DNA of 19,193 nucleotides from Leucogyrophana mollusca (lineage: Eukaryota > Basidiomycota > Agaricomycetes > Boletales), in assembly GCA_021014945.1 (NCBI GenBank), contig MU266719.1, positions 1-19,193 of the forward strand. The letters run 5' to 3'. Below the pieces are notes generated by a model, which did not search any database, was not told where the DNA came from, and saw nothing but the letters and a program-made list of their open reading frames with translations. Positions 1-8,860 of this stretch are shown piece after piece. Every line of letters begins with the position of its first letter. The stretch's first letter is position 1. A program made the translations under genes and the position numbers.

Positions 1-745
1 ATAAGATCAATCGGACAGCTGTTGAGAAGCATGGTGCTCCCAGACCAGAAAGACTGGGCAAATAAGGTTCCCCTGGCTGAGTTTGTGATAAACTCGAGTA
101 TCAGCGCGTCAATGGGGTTTGCCCCGTTTGAACTGAACTACAGATACCTACCCACATTCAACATGGGTATGCACCCCCAGGAGAAGAATGTTGTTCACGG
201 TGTTCGGCACTTTGTGCGTCAAGCACAAAACAACCTGGCAATGGCACATGACACCATCATTGAGAGCAGGGTCAATCAGACCCACTACGCTAATCAGCGT
301 AGGGGGACAGAGTACGATCTCCAAGTAGGAGATCTAGTGTACTTGTCCACGAAGAACTAATCCCTACCCTTGGGTAGGGTGTTCAAGCTGTTGCCCAAAT
401 ACATAGGGCCCTACAAGGTCCTAAGTAGCAATGAGGATAGCTCGAACTACACGCTCAAGCTCCCCGAAATACTTGTCAATAGACGAGTCCACCCCACGTT
501 TCACATAGGCGTACTGCGCAAGCATGAACCGAACAACAATGGGTTGTTCCCCCATCATGACGTCCAAGTCTATTACAACTTCAGAGACGATGACAAGACT
601 GAATGGCTTGTTGACAAGATCAATGCCCACCGGTGGGTGGGTGGCAAAGTGGAGTTCCAGGTTCGATGGAACTTGGGCAACTCTACGTGGGAGCCTTACA
701 ATGAGTGTAAGGACTTAGAGGCTCTAGACAATTATCTAGAGCTTG
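1..745 (+). pseudogene. Ty3/gypsy Pol fragment: integrase C-terminus, GPY/F module and chromodomain (element A)
   Basis: This is the carboxy-terminal part of a Ty3/gypsy polyprotein, which joins element cDNA to host chromatin. The frame is open from base 1, so the gene begins left of the window. The first residues (IRSIGQLLRS, then FAPFELNY) match the end of the integrase catalytic core, just after the expected third catalytic acid, which would lie outside the window. A GPY/F motif (KYIGPYKV) starts near base 391. A chromodomain follows at about 595-741, with the aromatic and acidic pattern EWLVDKI...FQVRW...TWEPY. One in-frame TAA at 358-360 splits the frame (STKN, stop, SLPLGR); both sides are in the same frame, so this is a point change, not a frameshift. 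The natural 3' end was displaced by a solo LTR inserted after base 745; without the LTR the frame would reach its own stop at 1575-1577. The family call is firm; the stop makes it a pseudogene. Confidence 0.93.
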
Positions 746-1498
746 TGTTAAATCCGGTTCCTCCGGTGCTTTCCGGGGAACTCCGGACTAGGGAGTAAGC
801 GTAGATATGTAGATAGGAGGGAATGAACTGATTCCGGAGTCGGAGTGGAACATTGGCTTCAGCTTATGTGCTGCACCTTTGTCTGAGCTCAGTTCCATAT
901 TTCGGAAGTAGGACGGGAGGGGTCGGAGGATTACAGAGAAAAAAGGAAAACTGAGGAAGTCTTAAGAATAGACTTAGAGAAGGTAATCGGAGAGGGGACT
1001 AGAGGCGGAACACAGAGGAGGTGATTAGAATGATATTCAAACTGAAGTACAAGGTTACATCGGAGCAGTATTTATAGTACGGAGTCGGGCTGTGCTACGG
1101 AGTGTGTGTGGGTACAGTAACTGGAAACTGGTGCAAGAAACAATAAGTAAAGTTAAAGGGGAATGGACTCAGAGAACGGAGTGGGTCCGGAAAACGGAGG
1201 GGGCTATGTACATAGGATTAGCATGACAGACAGAGGATAAATAATAGAGTTAGTATGGAGACCAGTAAAAGGCAATGCATAATAAAACAAAATTATAACT
1301 GACAACATACTGAAAATCCGATGAGGTAGTGTTCGGCCCAAGGGACCGGCGGAGAGTCCGGAGGAGTGGAGATGGAAGGACGAGTCTAGAAATCGTTAAG
1401 TCCAACAATTGTTAGACGGAGAGGGCGGAGTGATGCGGGATTGTTCGGAAAGGACTCGGAATGGTATGTACGGGCACGTGGCTGCACGGGATATGACA
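746..1498 (-). mobile_element. Solo LTR of a Ty3/gypsy-type element, 753 bp, TSD GCTTG
   Basis: On the minus strand this unit starts TGTCATATCCCG (at 1498) and ends TTTAACA (at 746), the usual TG...CA form. It is flanked by identical 5-bp duplications, GCTTG at 741-745 and 1499-1503, which fixes both ends. A minus-strand TATA box (TATAAA) lies at 1071-1076. The sequence is a close but diverged relative of the plus-strand LTR at 10172-12225, aligning along nearly the whole 753 bp. There is no internal retroelement sequence, so it is a solo LTR formed by LTR-LTR recombination. Its insertion replaced the last codons of the upstream Pol frame: the apparent ORF to 798 is a chance read into the LTR. 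CGGA occurs about twenty times (see findings). Confidence 0.92.
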
Positions 1499-1503
1499 GC
1501 TTG

Positions 1504-1577
1504 CCAGAGTGGGCAACTGGCGACAGTTGCCCAAGGCATCCACACACCCTAAGGAGCGCGCACTTGGTAAAGGTTGA
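1504..1577 (+). pseudogene. Displaced last codons of element A pol, with stop TGA at 1575-1577
   Basis: If the solo LTR and one TSD copy are removed, the chromodomain frame continues without interruption for about 24 codons here and stops at TGA 1575-1577. The residues after the chromodomain helix (ARVGNWRQLP) fit the usual tail of agaricomycete Ty3 Pol proteins better than the LTR-derived read-through does. The segment also contains a perfect hairpin with 10-bp arms (1510-1519 and 1524-1533), typical of the internal sequence of this element. Confidence 0.8.
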
Positions 1578-1783
1578 AGTCCAGTTTAGGACTGGACACG
1601 CGTGTGGGGCCTTGGTCTGAGTCCCTGACGCCGGGATCCAAATTAGGATCCCGAGATTAACCCGAAATGAATGATTGACTCATCGAGTCAATTTAGACTT
1701 TATGCGAGCGCAGAGCTTGAATGTATTTTGGCAAAGCAAGAGGGGCCCTCTCACTCTTACCCTACACCCTCATCGTCTAGACC
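1578..1783. other. Spacer between pol and the 3' ORF of element A, rich in perfect hairpins
   Basis: No gene is visible. The spacer has three perfect inverted repeats: 1579-1585/1591-1597 (7-bp arms), 1632-1639/1646-1653 (8-bp) and 1674-1681/1685-1692 (8-bp). Their presence in non-coding DNA shows that the palindrome pattern of this element is not a by-product of codon choice. Confidence 0.75.
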
Positions 1784-2680
1784 ATGAGCAACAAGCAATC
1801 CAAGCAGCCCTCGGGCAGCTGCCAGAACGCTTGCCGTGCGTCGCCCCTAGGGGAGTCACACGACAAGCCCATGGACCATGAGTCCACAGAACCGCCCTCC
1901 GCACCCTTGACAATGGCAACGTTGAAGAGGTCGCGGCATCTGAGCGACAACAATAGTCGCTCATCAAAACGCCCACCCCACGGGTGGGTATTCAAACCGT
2001 TCCTGCAGATGGTAGCTCACGCTACCGGCTGTCCGCAGTGCATGGCGTACATTGAGCACCCCAGTGAGGTCGATAGTACTTCGTGCAGATTTGCAGCTGC
2101 CATTGAGGCACGCAACAGCTACTATGCTGATTGCGCAAATTGTGACATGCTGCCCGGATGCGATGTTGCCCTCTTGGAGGACAACATGCGATGTTTTCGT
2201 GGCAGGATGGAGAAGGCCATCGTCACTCATGACAAATATTTACACGAGTTGCGAGATCAGGATTCTGAAAGTGCAACTCTCAAGGAAGAGTTGGCCATTG
2301 CACAGGCGCAACTGGCCTCTGTGAGCATCCCGCTGGTTGCTCATGGGGGGCGGGGGAGTGGCGGCTCCTCGAAACCGACGGCGAGGGGCAAAGCGCCAAG
2401 CTTCCCCCCCTCGACGTCAAAACCACCCTTGCTCAAGAAGGGTGAGACCTCTGATCCGCCCTTATTGGGCCAGGCGACGTTCACGTCATATGCAAAGCCT
2501 CTGACCTCTGATCCGCCCTTATTGGGCCAGGCGACGTTCACGTCATATGCAAAGCCTCTGACAATGTCCGCGTTGTCAAACAAGCCCCCAGCAATGTCTT
2601 CATTGCCCACTACTGCAAGCAAGCCCACTGCGGTCCCGACCTCTGAAAAGGGGAAGGGACCCGCAGCCCTGATCCCGTAA
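1784..2680 (+). pseudogene. N-terminal part of the element A 3' ORF, unknown function, cysteine-rich with coiled-coil-like segment
   Basis: A 298-codon open frame starts with ATG at 1784, about 200 bp after the end of pol and on the same strand. I do not recognise a named domain. Residues 1-70 are polar and low complexity. Residues 83-126 contain six cysteines (C83, C86, C101, C117, C120, C126), including two CxxC pairs, which could bind zinc. Residues about 140-185 are rich in charged and leucine/alanine residues and could form a coiled coil. The rest is rich in Ser, Pro, Lys and Thr and holds an exact duplication of 19 residues (TSDPPLLGQATFTSYAKPL twice). The frame stops at TAA 2678-2680, but protein-like sequence continues in the other forward frames, so the real ORF was longer. 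Its place between integrase and the 3' LTR is where env-bearing retroelements keep env, but no signal peptide is visible here. Confidence 0.65.
2446..2559 (+). repeat. Perfect tandem duplication, 2 x 57 bp, inside the 3' ORF
   Basis: Bases 2446-2502 and 2503-2559 are identical. The 57-bp unit is a multiple of three, so it duplicates 19 residues in frame. Identity in an otherwise decayed ORF suggests a recent duplication, or one made during the last reverse transcription. Confidence 0.95.
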
Positions 2681-3464
2681 AGGGGAAAGGGAAGGACATC
2701 TGGAGGGACTTGTCCCCACCAGAGAAGCTGTCCAAGCAGGACGGTTGAACCAGGAGGTCAACCCGGCACTCTTTGGATATGTCACCAATGAATCCAACTC
2801 CGAGGAGGAGTGCCGACATGAGGTGTGCGATACGAGTATCGCAGGATGAGACGACCCAAGTGATCTACGAAGACAACGGGGCGAGCAGCTCCGTTCCCAA
2901 CCCGCCATGCAAGACTGTGGCAAGAAAAAACAAGGGTAAGGCAGTCGAGACTGCCCCCCAAGCCGCTGAAGTGCAGGAGGACGCCCCCAAAGTCCTGCCT
3001 GACAAGTCCATATTCTATGGACGAGGTGTGCGACCCCCAGGGTGGCTAGAGGGGGAGCGGGGGAACCAGTTCTTCCACTTTGAAGGTGAAGACGACGGGA
3101 CCTTAGTGGTCCTGATTGGCAGTATGGAATACTACTTCTCCGGCGCTGCTAGACTGCGCGTGGAGACCACCATGGCCAACGGGGCCCCACCTTCCCTTGA
3201 CGGCGCCCGTCAAGACGCCATCCCGCTATTTAACATTATATGTGGAATGGCGCGGATTCTTTGCACATGCGCGTGATCCACGCTCGCGTGACATAGAGGT
3301 GATCTTCAAGATCAAACGCTATGTTGCGCATGGATCCAGGCCGTGGTACTGGAGGAGTGGAGGACTCCCACTTGGTATGCCAAGTGGAGAGAAGACCACC
3401 CTCCTGCGGCACCCTTGGGTGCCTCCAATTGTTCTAATGTGCCTGCCCGAGGCATTCACCCTAA
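2681..3464 (+). pseudogene. Middle part of the element A 3' ORF, broken by several frameshifts
   Basis: Protein-like sequence passes between the three forward frames: about 2676-2747 (KGKDIWRDLSPPEKL), about 2748-2845 (NPALFGYVTNESNSEEE), 2845-3276 (long open stretch with IFYGRGVRPPGWLEGE and MEYYFSGAARLR), about 3255-3350 (GFFAHARDPRSRDIEVIF), then about 3343-3480 (EEWRTPTWYAKWRED). Each part stays coding-like for tens of codons before the next takes over, as expected from accumulated small indels in a once continuous gene. I recognise no domain. Hairpins with 7-8-bp arms are spread through it, e.g. 2826-2843, 2940-2955, 3006-3022, 3197-3213, 3368-3387 and 3408-3423. The exact shift points are estimates. 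Confidence 0.55.
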
Positions 3465-4421
3465 GCCGGTGAAGAAAGAGGGCGCATTGCCTCAACCAGG
3501 CTCACTTCCACTCCGCAGGAGTGGAAGGACTGGATTGAATTCTACTCGAAGGAATTCAATGGTGTTCCACTCGAGGGTGGAACTGTTAGCCTGCGTGACG
3601 TGAGGGGTCACATCCTGGTGTCGCGCCTCAACCCCACCTTCGAGAAGGGGACCAGCGAACAAAGGTGTACCATATTCTGGTACCACCTCTGCCTGTTGGC
3701 CCTGGTACCAGGGTTGTACCACGAATATCTGGCCATGTTCGCATGGCCCATTGCCCCAATGTTCAAACCTGTGCGGTTCAAAGGACACGTCAACAACCTG
3801 ACGGAGGATGATGTTGCCCAGCACCTAGCGCAGTGCGGGGTATCCCTCCACCAGGTTGATGACATTCAACCCTACATGCAACACTGGCTGTCGTGCTGTC
3901 TGGACACCTGCCACAGGTTCCTGACGGATGACGAACGCGCCATCCTCAGCGAACGCCTGGTGATCGTGGTGTCCCCGGATGCGTACACCACCCTGTCACT
4001 TGAGGGACGTGCCTAGCTCGAGACAATCGCACGTGAGAAAGGGACCGAGCTCCCTGACGCTGCTCCCGCCTCGAGGATATTCTCGTCGTTCGACGATCAG
4101 CAGATGAGCCTGCTGGCTGATCCCCCAACCGTGCACAATTTAGTCACGGCTAGTGCGACATCTGGACTTGTCGCCGGGGAGTTTGCCGCCAACAATCCAT
4201 TGGCCGATGTGGACCATGAAATGGCCACAGTCGTCCCCAACAACAAGCGGCAGCTCATCATCGGCCGTCCCTGTGATTCTCCCCCTCCTGGCAAGGGGGC
4301 AGTCTCTCTCGACTACAGAGAGGGAGATGTACCCGTCAACATGAGTGTTGACACCGCCAACATCCCTGGTGACCCAACAGGTCACCCCAATGTCCCCGCT
4401 AACGAGGCCCCGCCCTCGTGA
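3465..4421 (+). pseudogene. C-terminal part of the element A 3' ORF with a hydrophobic stretch, one in-frame TAG
   Basis: One frame is open from 3465 to TAG 4014-4016 and then, in the same frame, from 4017 to TGA at 4419-4421, so only a single point stop separates two blocks of about 183 and 134 codons. The TAG most simply comes from CAG (Gln). The first block begins with TPQEWKDWIEFY-like sequence. It has a strongly hydrophobic, aromatic stretch at about 3669-3764 (FWYHLCLLALVPGLY then MFAWPIAPMF), then polar helices with several cysteines (SCCLDTCH). The second block is acidic and ends in a Pro-rich tail. The hydrophobic stretch could be a buried core or a membrane segment; nothing else supports an envelope protein. 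I do not recognise the family. Confidence 0.6.
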
Positions 4422-4622
4422 GCGCTCTATCATCCACGCTACCCTAGGGTAGCGTCTATTTCTCTTTTTCTTTCTTCCTTCTCTCATTTCCCTCTACTTA
4501 AAATATGCAAGTACCCTAGTGGTACTTGCTCTCTGTACTACTGCTGCCTAGTACGTTACTGTACCACCACCCGTGCGTCTCGATGCGTGCTGTTGAAACT
4601 ATCAGAGTCCCAAGGGACTCCA
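4422..4622. other. Non-coding 3' spacer of element A with three strong palindromes
   Basis: No gene is seen between the 3' ORF stop and the polypurine tract. The spacer contains a 20-bp perfect palindrome (4436-4455), a hairpin with 9-bp arms (4507-4515/4521-4529) and a hairpin with 7-bp arms and a 2-nt loop (4605-4611/4614-4620) that ends three bases before the polypurine tract. Confidence 0.7.
4436..4455. repeat. Perfect 20-bp palindrome
   Basis: The half-site ACGCTACCCT (4436-4445) is followed directly by its exact reverse complement (4446-4455). It lies 15 bp downstream of the 3' ORF stop codon. It could form a stem in element RNA; its role is unknown. Confidence 0.95.
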
Positions 4623-4632
4623 GTGGGGGGAG
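4623..4632 (+). promoter_or_regulatory. Polypurine tract for plus-strand priming of element A
   Basis: GTGGGGGGAG directly precedes the TG of the LTR at 4633. This is the canonical placement of the RNase H-resistant primer that starts plus-strand cDNA synthesis in LTR retrotransposons. It supports the reading that 1-4779 is one plus-oriented element. Confidence 0.8.
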
Positions 4633-4779
4633 TGTAAGCATATATTCACTCCTATCTACTATAAATACCTACAAAAACCTTATTTACATCATCTTTGTAC
4701 TTTTCACTTACTTACCATCAAATACACCAAGTGGTCGTGTTAGTGGTCCCGAGTGATAAAGTATAACGAAACCGTTACA
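4633..4779 (+). repeat. 3' LTR of element A (short, about 147 bp)
   Basis: The segment starts TGTAAGC right after the polypurine tract and ends CGTTACA, giving a TGTAA/TTACA terminal inverted repeat of 5 bp. A TATA box (TATAAA) lies at 4660-4665. The right end is inferred from the TTACA terminus and because the Plavaka-like reading frame is open from 4781 on. 147 bp is very short for a gypsy LTR, so the end could be wrong. The 5-bp target duplication would then be CGTAT (4780-4784); its partner must lie left of the window, next to the 5' LTR. Confidence 0.6.
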
Positions 4780-7719
4780 CGTATGGGACTTTCTCTTTGG
4801 TGATTTCTACCACCATAGCATCACATCCATTATTCGGGAGAAGATATCCAATCATAATTGTCAGCGCTTCCACTTTGAACCATATGGCTTATACTGCCAA
4901 TGTCACAATAGAACAGGGGTTGTCCAGGATCCTATTTGAGTGCATGGGGAGCTATACACTTTGCTGGCATTCATCGATGCCTATAAAGAGGTTCAGGACC
5001 TTCCTGGTGAGCCAGGATGCGACATGCCGCGAATTGTGGTCGCCCTTCAGTTTTGGTTGGATAGTACCCATCTGACATCTTTTGGGAACGTGAAGCTCTG
5101 GCCTCTCTACCTCTGGTTCGGCAACGAGTCGAAATATCAACAATGTAAGCCGTCATGCCATCTGTGTAGTCATGTGGCATATTTCCAACCAGTGAATACT
5201 ATTCTTTTACAGCCTGCAAGGTTGCTTAGACTGCGAACGTGTCCACAGCTTCCCGATTCTTTCAATGGTTCCCACTGCAGTAAGTTTGTCGTGCGAAGTC
5301 TTTGATTGTCTGATTGACGTATTTTCTCACCCCTCGCATAGAACACATTTTCTAAGGCTCTGACACCCCTTGGAATCAACATATTCCCAATGTTTATTGT
5401 GGATCTCCTGCACAAATTCGAGATTGGTGTTTGGAAGACTTTTTTCATTCACCTCCTTTGGATATTGGAGGCTTCTAAAGAAGGGTTACTTCATGAGCTT
5501 GATCAATGGTAATGTATGCACTTTTCCTCGAACAAGATTATTTCTGACGTTTCTCAGGTATTGGCTGGTTCCAACCTATGGGAATAGCACCATCAGACGG
5601 TTCTCTCGCAACAGCTCGGAACTGAAGAATATGGCCACAAGAGATTTCGAAGACCTTTTGCAGGTGTGTGCACTTTCTTTCATCAACTGGTATATACTCA
5701 CTACAATTTCTACTGTGAAGTGCGCCATCCCTGTATTTGAGGGCCTGCTGCCTGGGACACACAACGAGCATGTCCTACAGATATTGTTCATGCTTGCGCA
5801 TTGGAATGCCTTGGCAAAGCTCCGCATGCACACTGACTCAACACTGGCCCTTCTCAATCATGCTACCGTTTCGCTTGGCGCCACTTTGCGCCACTTCCAG
5901 GCAATGGTGTGTCCTGCCTTCAAGAGGCGAGAATTGAAATGGGAAGCAGAGGCTCAAAAGCGTAACACCAGTAGTCAAAACAATTCACGCCCCACCAAAC
6001 CCAGACCCCCCACCAACACCGGAACCAATCCCGGGACCTCCACCAACGGCAGATCTTCCACCAATGCCCTCAATAATCTTTCTAGGAGCAACGGCAAGCA
6101 GCCTGAGGTAGGCTCCAGTGCATCAACACGACGGCCGAAGGTCTTGAACCTACAGACGTACAAGTTACATGCCCTCGGCGACTACACCGATTGCATTCAA
6201 CGGTACGGCACAACAGATTCATATTCCACTGAACCTGTATGTCGCCTCCACAATTCCTGCAGCCTTTCTTAAACTAACTTACATCTGCTGCCAGGGCGAG
6301 CTTGAACACCGCCGACCAAAACACTGGTATACACGTACCAGCCAGAAGCAATACGTGAAGCAAATAACGAAGATTGAATGCCATCAAGCACATATTTGCC
6401 ACATCCGTGAGCAGCTGGGCAGCCAGGTCACAAGGGACGCTCATGACGAGTCTGATTACATGGTGCATTCGCCCGATGTCCATCACGTTATTGGCTCATC
6501 GCAGAACATTCCACGCAATATTCCCTTGTTTATGCAAAAGTATGTCAACAACCCCACCATCAAGGTAAATTATGGTGGTTTATATGAATGAACCGGTCCA
6601 GTACTAAATTAACGCTTTACACCACAGGCTTTCTTACCACAACTGAAGAAGCACCTACTTCACCGTATTTGTGCTGCCCTACGATCGGAAGCTACTGAGA
6701 CAGGTATGCTTCAGAGCTACAGTACACAGGCTGGGATCACAAGTGAAGATGACTGGTGTTTCATATTCCTCAAGAATGAAGCCATCTATGAACACAAACT
6801 GATGCGTATCAATTACACAACCTATGACGTCCGATGTGCGCAAGATGTTATAAGCCCGTCCACGACGCACAATAATATCATGATGCTTGCTACCGCTGCT
6901 CCTGACGCCCCAGAATGTTCTCTCAGTCAGCACCCTTTCTGTTATGCACACATAGTCGGGATATTTCACACCAACGTCATCTTCACTGGGCCGGGGACCC
7001 CAGACTATAACCCACGACACTTAGAGTTCTTATGGGTCTGATGGTATGAGATTGAAGGGGAGTTGGCTGGTTAGGATGCCTTCAGGCTGGACCGTGTCCA
7101 ATTCCTCCCAATGGCTGATGAGGGTGCCTTCGGGTTTTTGGACCCAAAAGATGTCTTATGTGGCTGTCATATTATTCCCGCATTTGCCCAGGGAAAACTG
7201 CATGCAGATGGTATCGGCCTATCCCGGTGCATCGATGACTTTCAAGACTCAAAATATTACTACGTTAATCGGTGTCATTTACTGTTACCCCCATGTCACA
7301 AACCTCATGAGACCCCATGCCCTTTACAATCAGTTTTGTCGACCGTGACATGGTGATGTGGTACCATTTTGGGCAAGGTGTGGGTCATGTTCATGCTACC
7401 CCTCATTGCTCAGAAAATCCGAGTGCCAGCCACCATGTTATCTCTACCAACAAAGAACATGGAATTCACAAGAGTGCCAACGAATCAGCAGGGTGCGATG
7501 AAGAACATGAAATAAAAAACGGCTAGCGGTTCAGCAGACTGTCAGCAAAACGACTTTGATGAAATGGGATCTTTCTTGGACCTTGATGACTCTTGGGTAG
7601 ACGCCGATGGTCAAGAGTCTGACTTCGAGGATGAAGATGGCGACGACTCGGACGAGCTTTTACTCGCCATGGACGATATGTATGGATGGGATTATTTACA
7701 GGCCGAGACTTATGATTGA
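4780..7719 (+). pseudogene. Plavaka-like (KDZ/CACTA-related) transposase gene, 5' truncated and degenerate, with introns
   Basis: Exons by family match and GT-AG sites: about 4780-5191, 5249-5279, 5342-5508, 5558-5663, 5721-6236, 6295-6564, 6628-7271, 7334 to about 7513 and on to TGA 7717-7719. Introns are 49-63 nt. Exon 1 has the conserved block VKLWPLYLWFGNESKY and CHLCSHVAYFQ. Exon 3 has DLLHKFEIGVWK, exon 4 STIRRFSRN and ATRDFEDLLQ, exon 5 IPVFEGLLP and YKLHALGDY, exon 6 GELEHRRPKHWYTR, exon 7 INYTTYDVR, FCYAHIVGIFH, LEFLWV and AFGFLDPKDVL, and exon 8 FVDRDMVMWYHFG, ending in an acidic tail. These are hallmarks of the agaricomycete Plavaka proteins. Defects: the N-terminus is missing because Ty3 element A was inserted in exon 1; in-frame stops TGA 4937-4939, TGA 7039-7041 and TAG 7072-7074; a frameshift at the A6 run 7514-7519; and a missing central segment between exons 2 and 3. 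It encodes the transposase of a DNA transposon; no terminal repeats were identified. Confidence 0.85.
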
Positions 7720-8175
7720 TACTGGAACACTGAAGTACTGAACACGTTAGAAAATGCCAGTGCAAAGCATCAACCTCTGGCCAACCATCCCTTTGATTTT
7801 CCTTCCTTTCCTCCAGTGACCCCAGCCCCTTGGGCCCACCCTATGCTCCCCCTACCCTGACCACCCTCATGAACTACGTCGGGGGGGTCCCAAACTCCTC
7901 ATCGCAAGGGCTCTCCGTCATATGCCCCACCATCAAACACTCATTGCAAGGGCTTTCCATCATACGCCCACATCGTCAAGACTCAAGGCTTGCCAATGAC
8001 GTGCTCCTTGTGCCCGGGCACCACTGCAACAAATGTCAAGCCTGCCGTCTCCCGTGGGAACACGAGCAATAGCACAATTCTGCACCAAGTGGCGTCAAGG
8101 CCAAACGTTTGACTGTCAGGTGCCACCCACCCACCTCTGACGATGGGAGCTCAACAACAAATTGAATTGTAAGTA
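7720..8175. other. Stretch without a recognisable gene; contains a 30-bp imperfect direct repeat
   Basis: It follows the Plavaka-like gene. Short open frames are Pro- and Ser-rich and I recognise none. Bases 7898-7927 and 7940-7969 are an imperfect 30-bp direct repeat (CTCATYGCAAGGGCTYTCC core) with a 42-bp period, so the copies encode similar peptides in any frame. It could be the transposon's 3' flank or part of an unknown gene. Confidence 0.4.
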
Positions 8176-8541
8176 ATGTGTGCGGTCCATGTCGTAGATT
8201 GGTATGTCCCCCAAACATGGTGCTGGCCGTGGCCTGTACTCCATACAGAGCACGTTTACTGGACCATGCTAGGGTATTCAATAGGCGGCCGTCGGACAAA
8301 CGTGAACAATTCCCATTCCACTGGTAATGTTGTCAAGGCCCTCATGGACTCGCTCATGCCAAAGGCAAAGGTCAGACATGACGGAACCTGGTCGGAAATC
8401 GAGTTTTTGGACCCTGTACCCAGTGACATGATCCCCTTCAATATCAGTGACATTGTGCCCACCGACTGCCATCTCACTGAGGCCATCAACATTTCTATCA
8501 ACCAAGCAGCATTGTTGCCCCAGAGCAAAACTTGGCGATGA
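8176..8541 (+). CDS. Unrecognised open frame, possible exon
   Basis: A 121-codon frame ends with TGA at 8539-8541. From about 8270 it reads like ordinary protein (VVKALMDSLMPKAKVRHDG, then WSEIEFLDPVPSDMIPF), with mixed composition and no low complexity. No domain, signal peptide or membrane segment is evident. The start is uncertain and the N-terminal third looks less coding-like. A plausible 5' splice site (GTAAGT at about 8551) follows the stop, so this may be one exon of a broken gene that continues toward 8860. Function unknown. Confidence 0.3.
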   Translation: MCAVHVVDWYVPQTWCWPWPVLHTEHVYWTMLGYSIGGRRTNVNNSHSTGNVVKALMDSLMPKAKVRHDGTWSEIEFLDPVPSDMIPFNISDIVPTDCHLTEAINISINQAALLPQSKTWR

Positions 8542-8860
8542 GTGTTTCTTGTAAGTCTATGCCTCTATCATCAAATGTCCCCCGCTCATGTAAATATTTA
8601 GTCGTTCGACCTGTAGTTGCTGGTGCCACTGTTTCCCAGGAAAGCGGTGTCTCCATTACTCGCACCCTAGTCCCGCATTGCCTCTATCCACAAGTCGCTC
8701 TACTTGAATCATGTCTCATTTAATCACAGTTCTTCTAGTAAGTGAAAGGCGAGAAGCAGACCATGGAGTTCTGCCAGAGACATCCTCTCTCCAAACTCTC
8801 GAATTAAGAACTTGTTTCGAAGCAGATAGCACCACCCAGCTGCAACCTTTAGGTACTTTC
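8542..8860. other. Stretch with splice-like signals but no recognisable gene
   Basis: Short open frames exist on the plus strand, with GTAAGT-type sites near 8551 and 8739. None is recognisable. The stretch ends at CTTTC (8856-8860), the left target duplication of the next LTR. Confidence 0.35.

Larger units (their letters stand above)
1..4632. repeat. Dispersed perfect inverted repeats throughout element A
   Basis: Excluding the solo LTR at 746-1498, perfect arms of at least 7 bp with loops of 0-9 nt begin at: 316, 362, 721, 1510, 1579, 1632, 1674, 1941, 1972, 2826, 2940, 3006, 3197, 3368, 3408, 3505, 3534, 3564, 3700, 3731, 4368, 4436, 4507 and 4605. Examples: 362-369/372-379 (8-bp arms, 2-nt loop), 3505-3514/3518-3527 (10-bp arms) and 3700-3713 (14-bp perfect palindrome). 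The pattern covers integrase, spacers and the 3' ORF alike. Confidence 0.9.

Noticed and set aside
370..798. An ORF appearing to start at 370 and end at 798 as a separate protein
   Set aside because: It is the same frame as the preceding integrase sequence after a point stop, and its last 18 codons are read from the inserted solo LTR.
746..1498. The LTR at 746-1498 as the 3' LTR of element A
   Set aside because: It is in the opposite orientation by TATA box and ends, has its own 5-bp target duplication, and element A has a polypurine tract and different LTR at 4623-4779.
3669..3764. Envelope glycoprotein in the 3' ORF of element A
   Set aside because: Only one hydrophobic stretch is visible, with no signal peptide, no clear C-terminal anchor and no recognised env motif; position alone is not enough.
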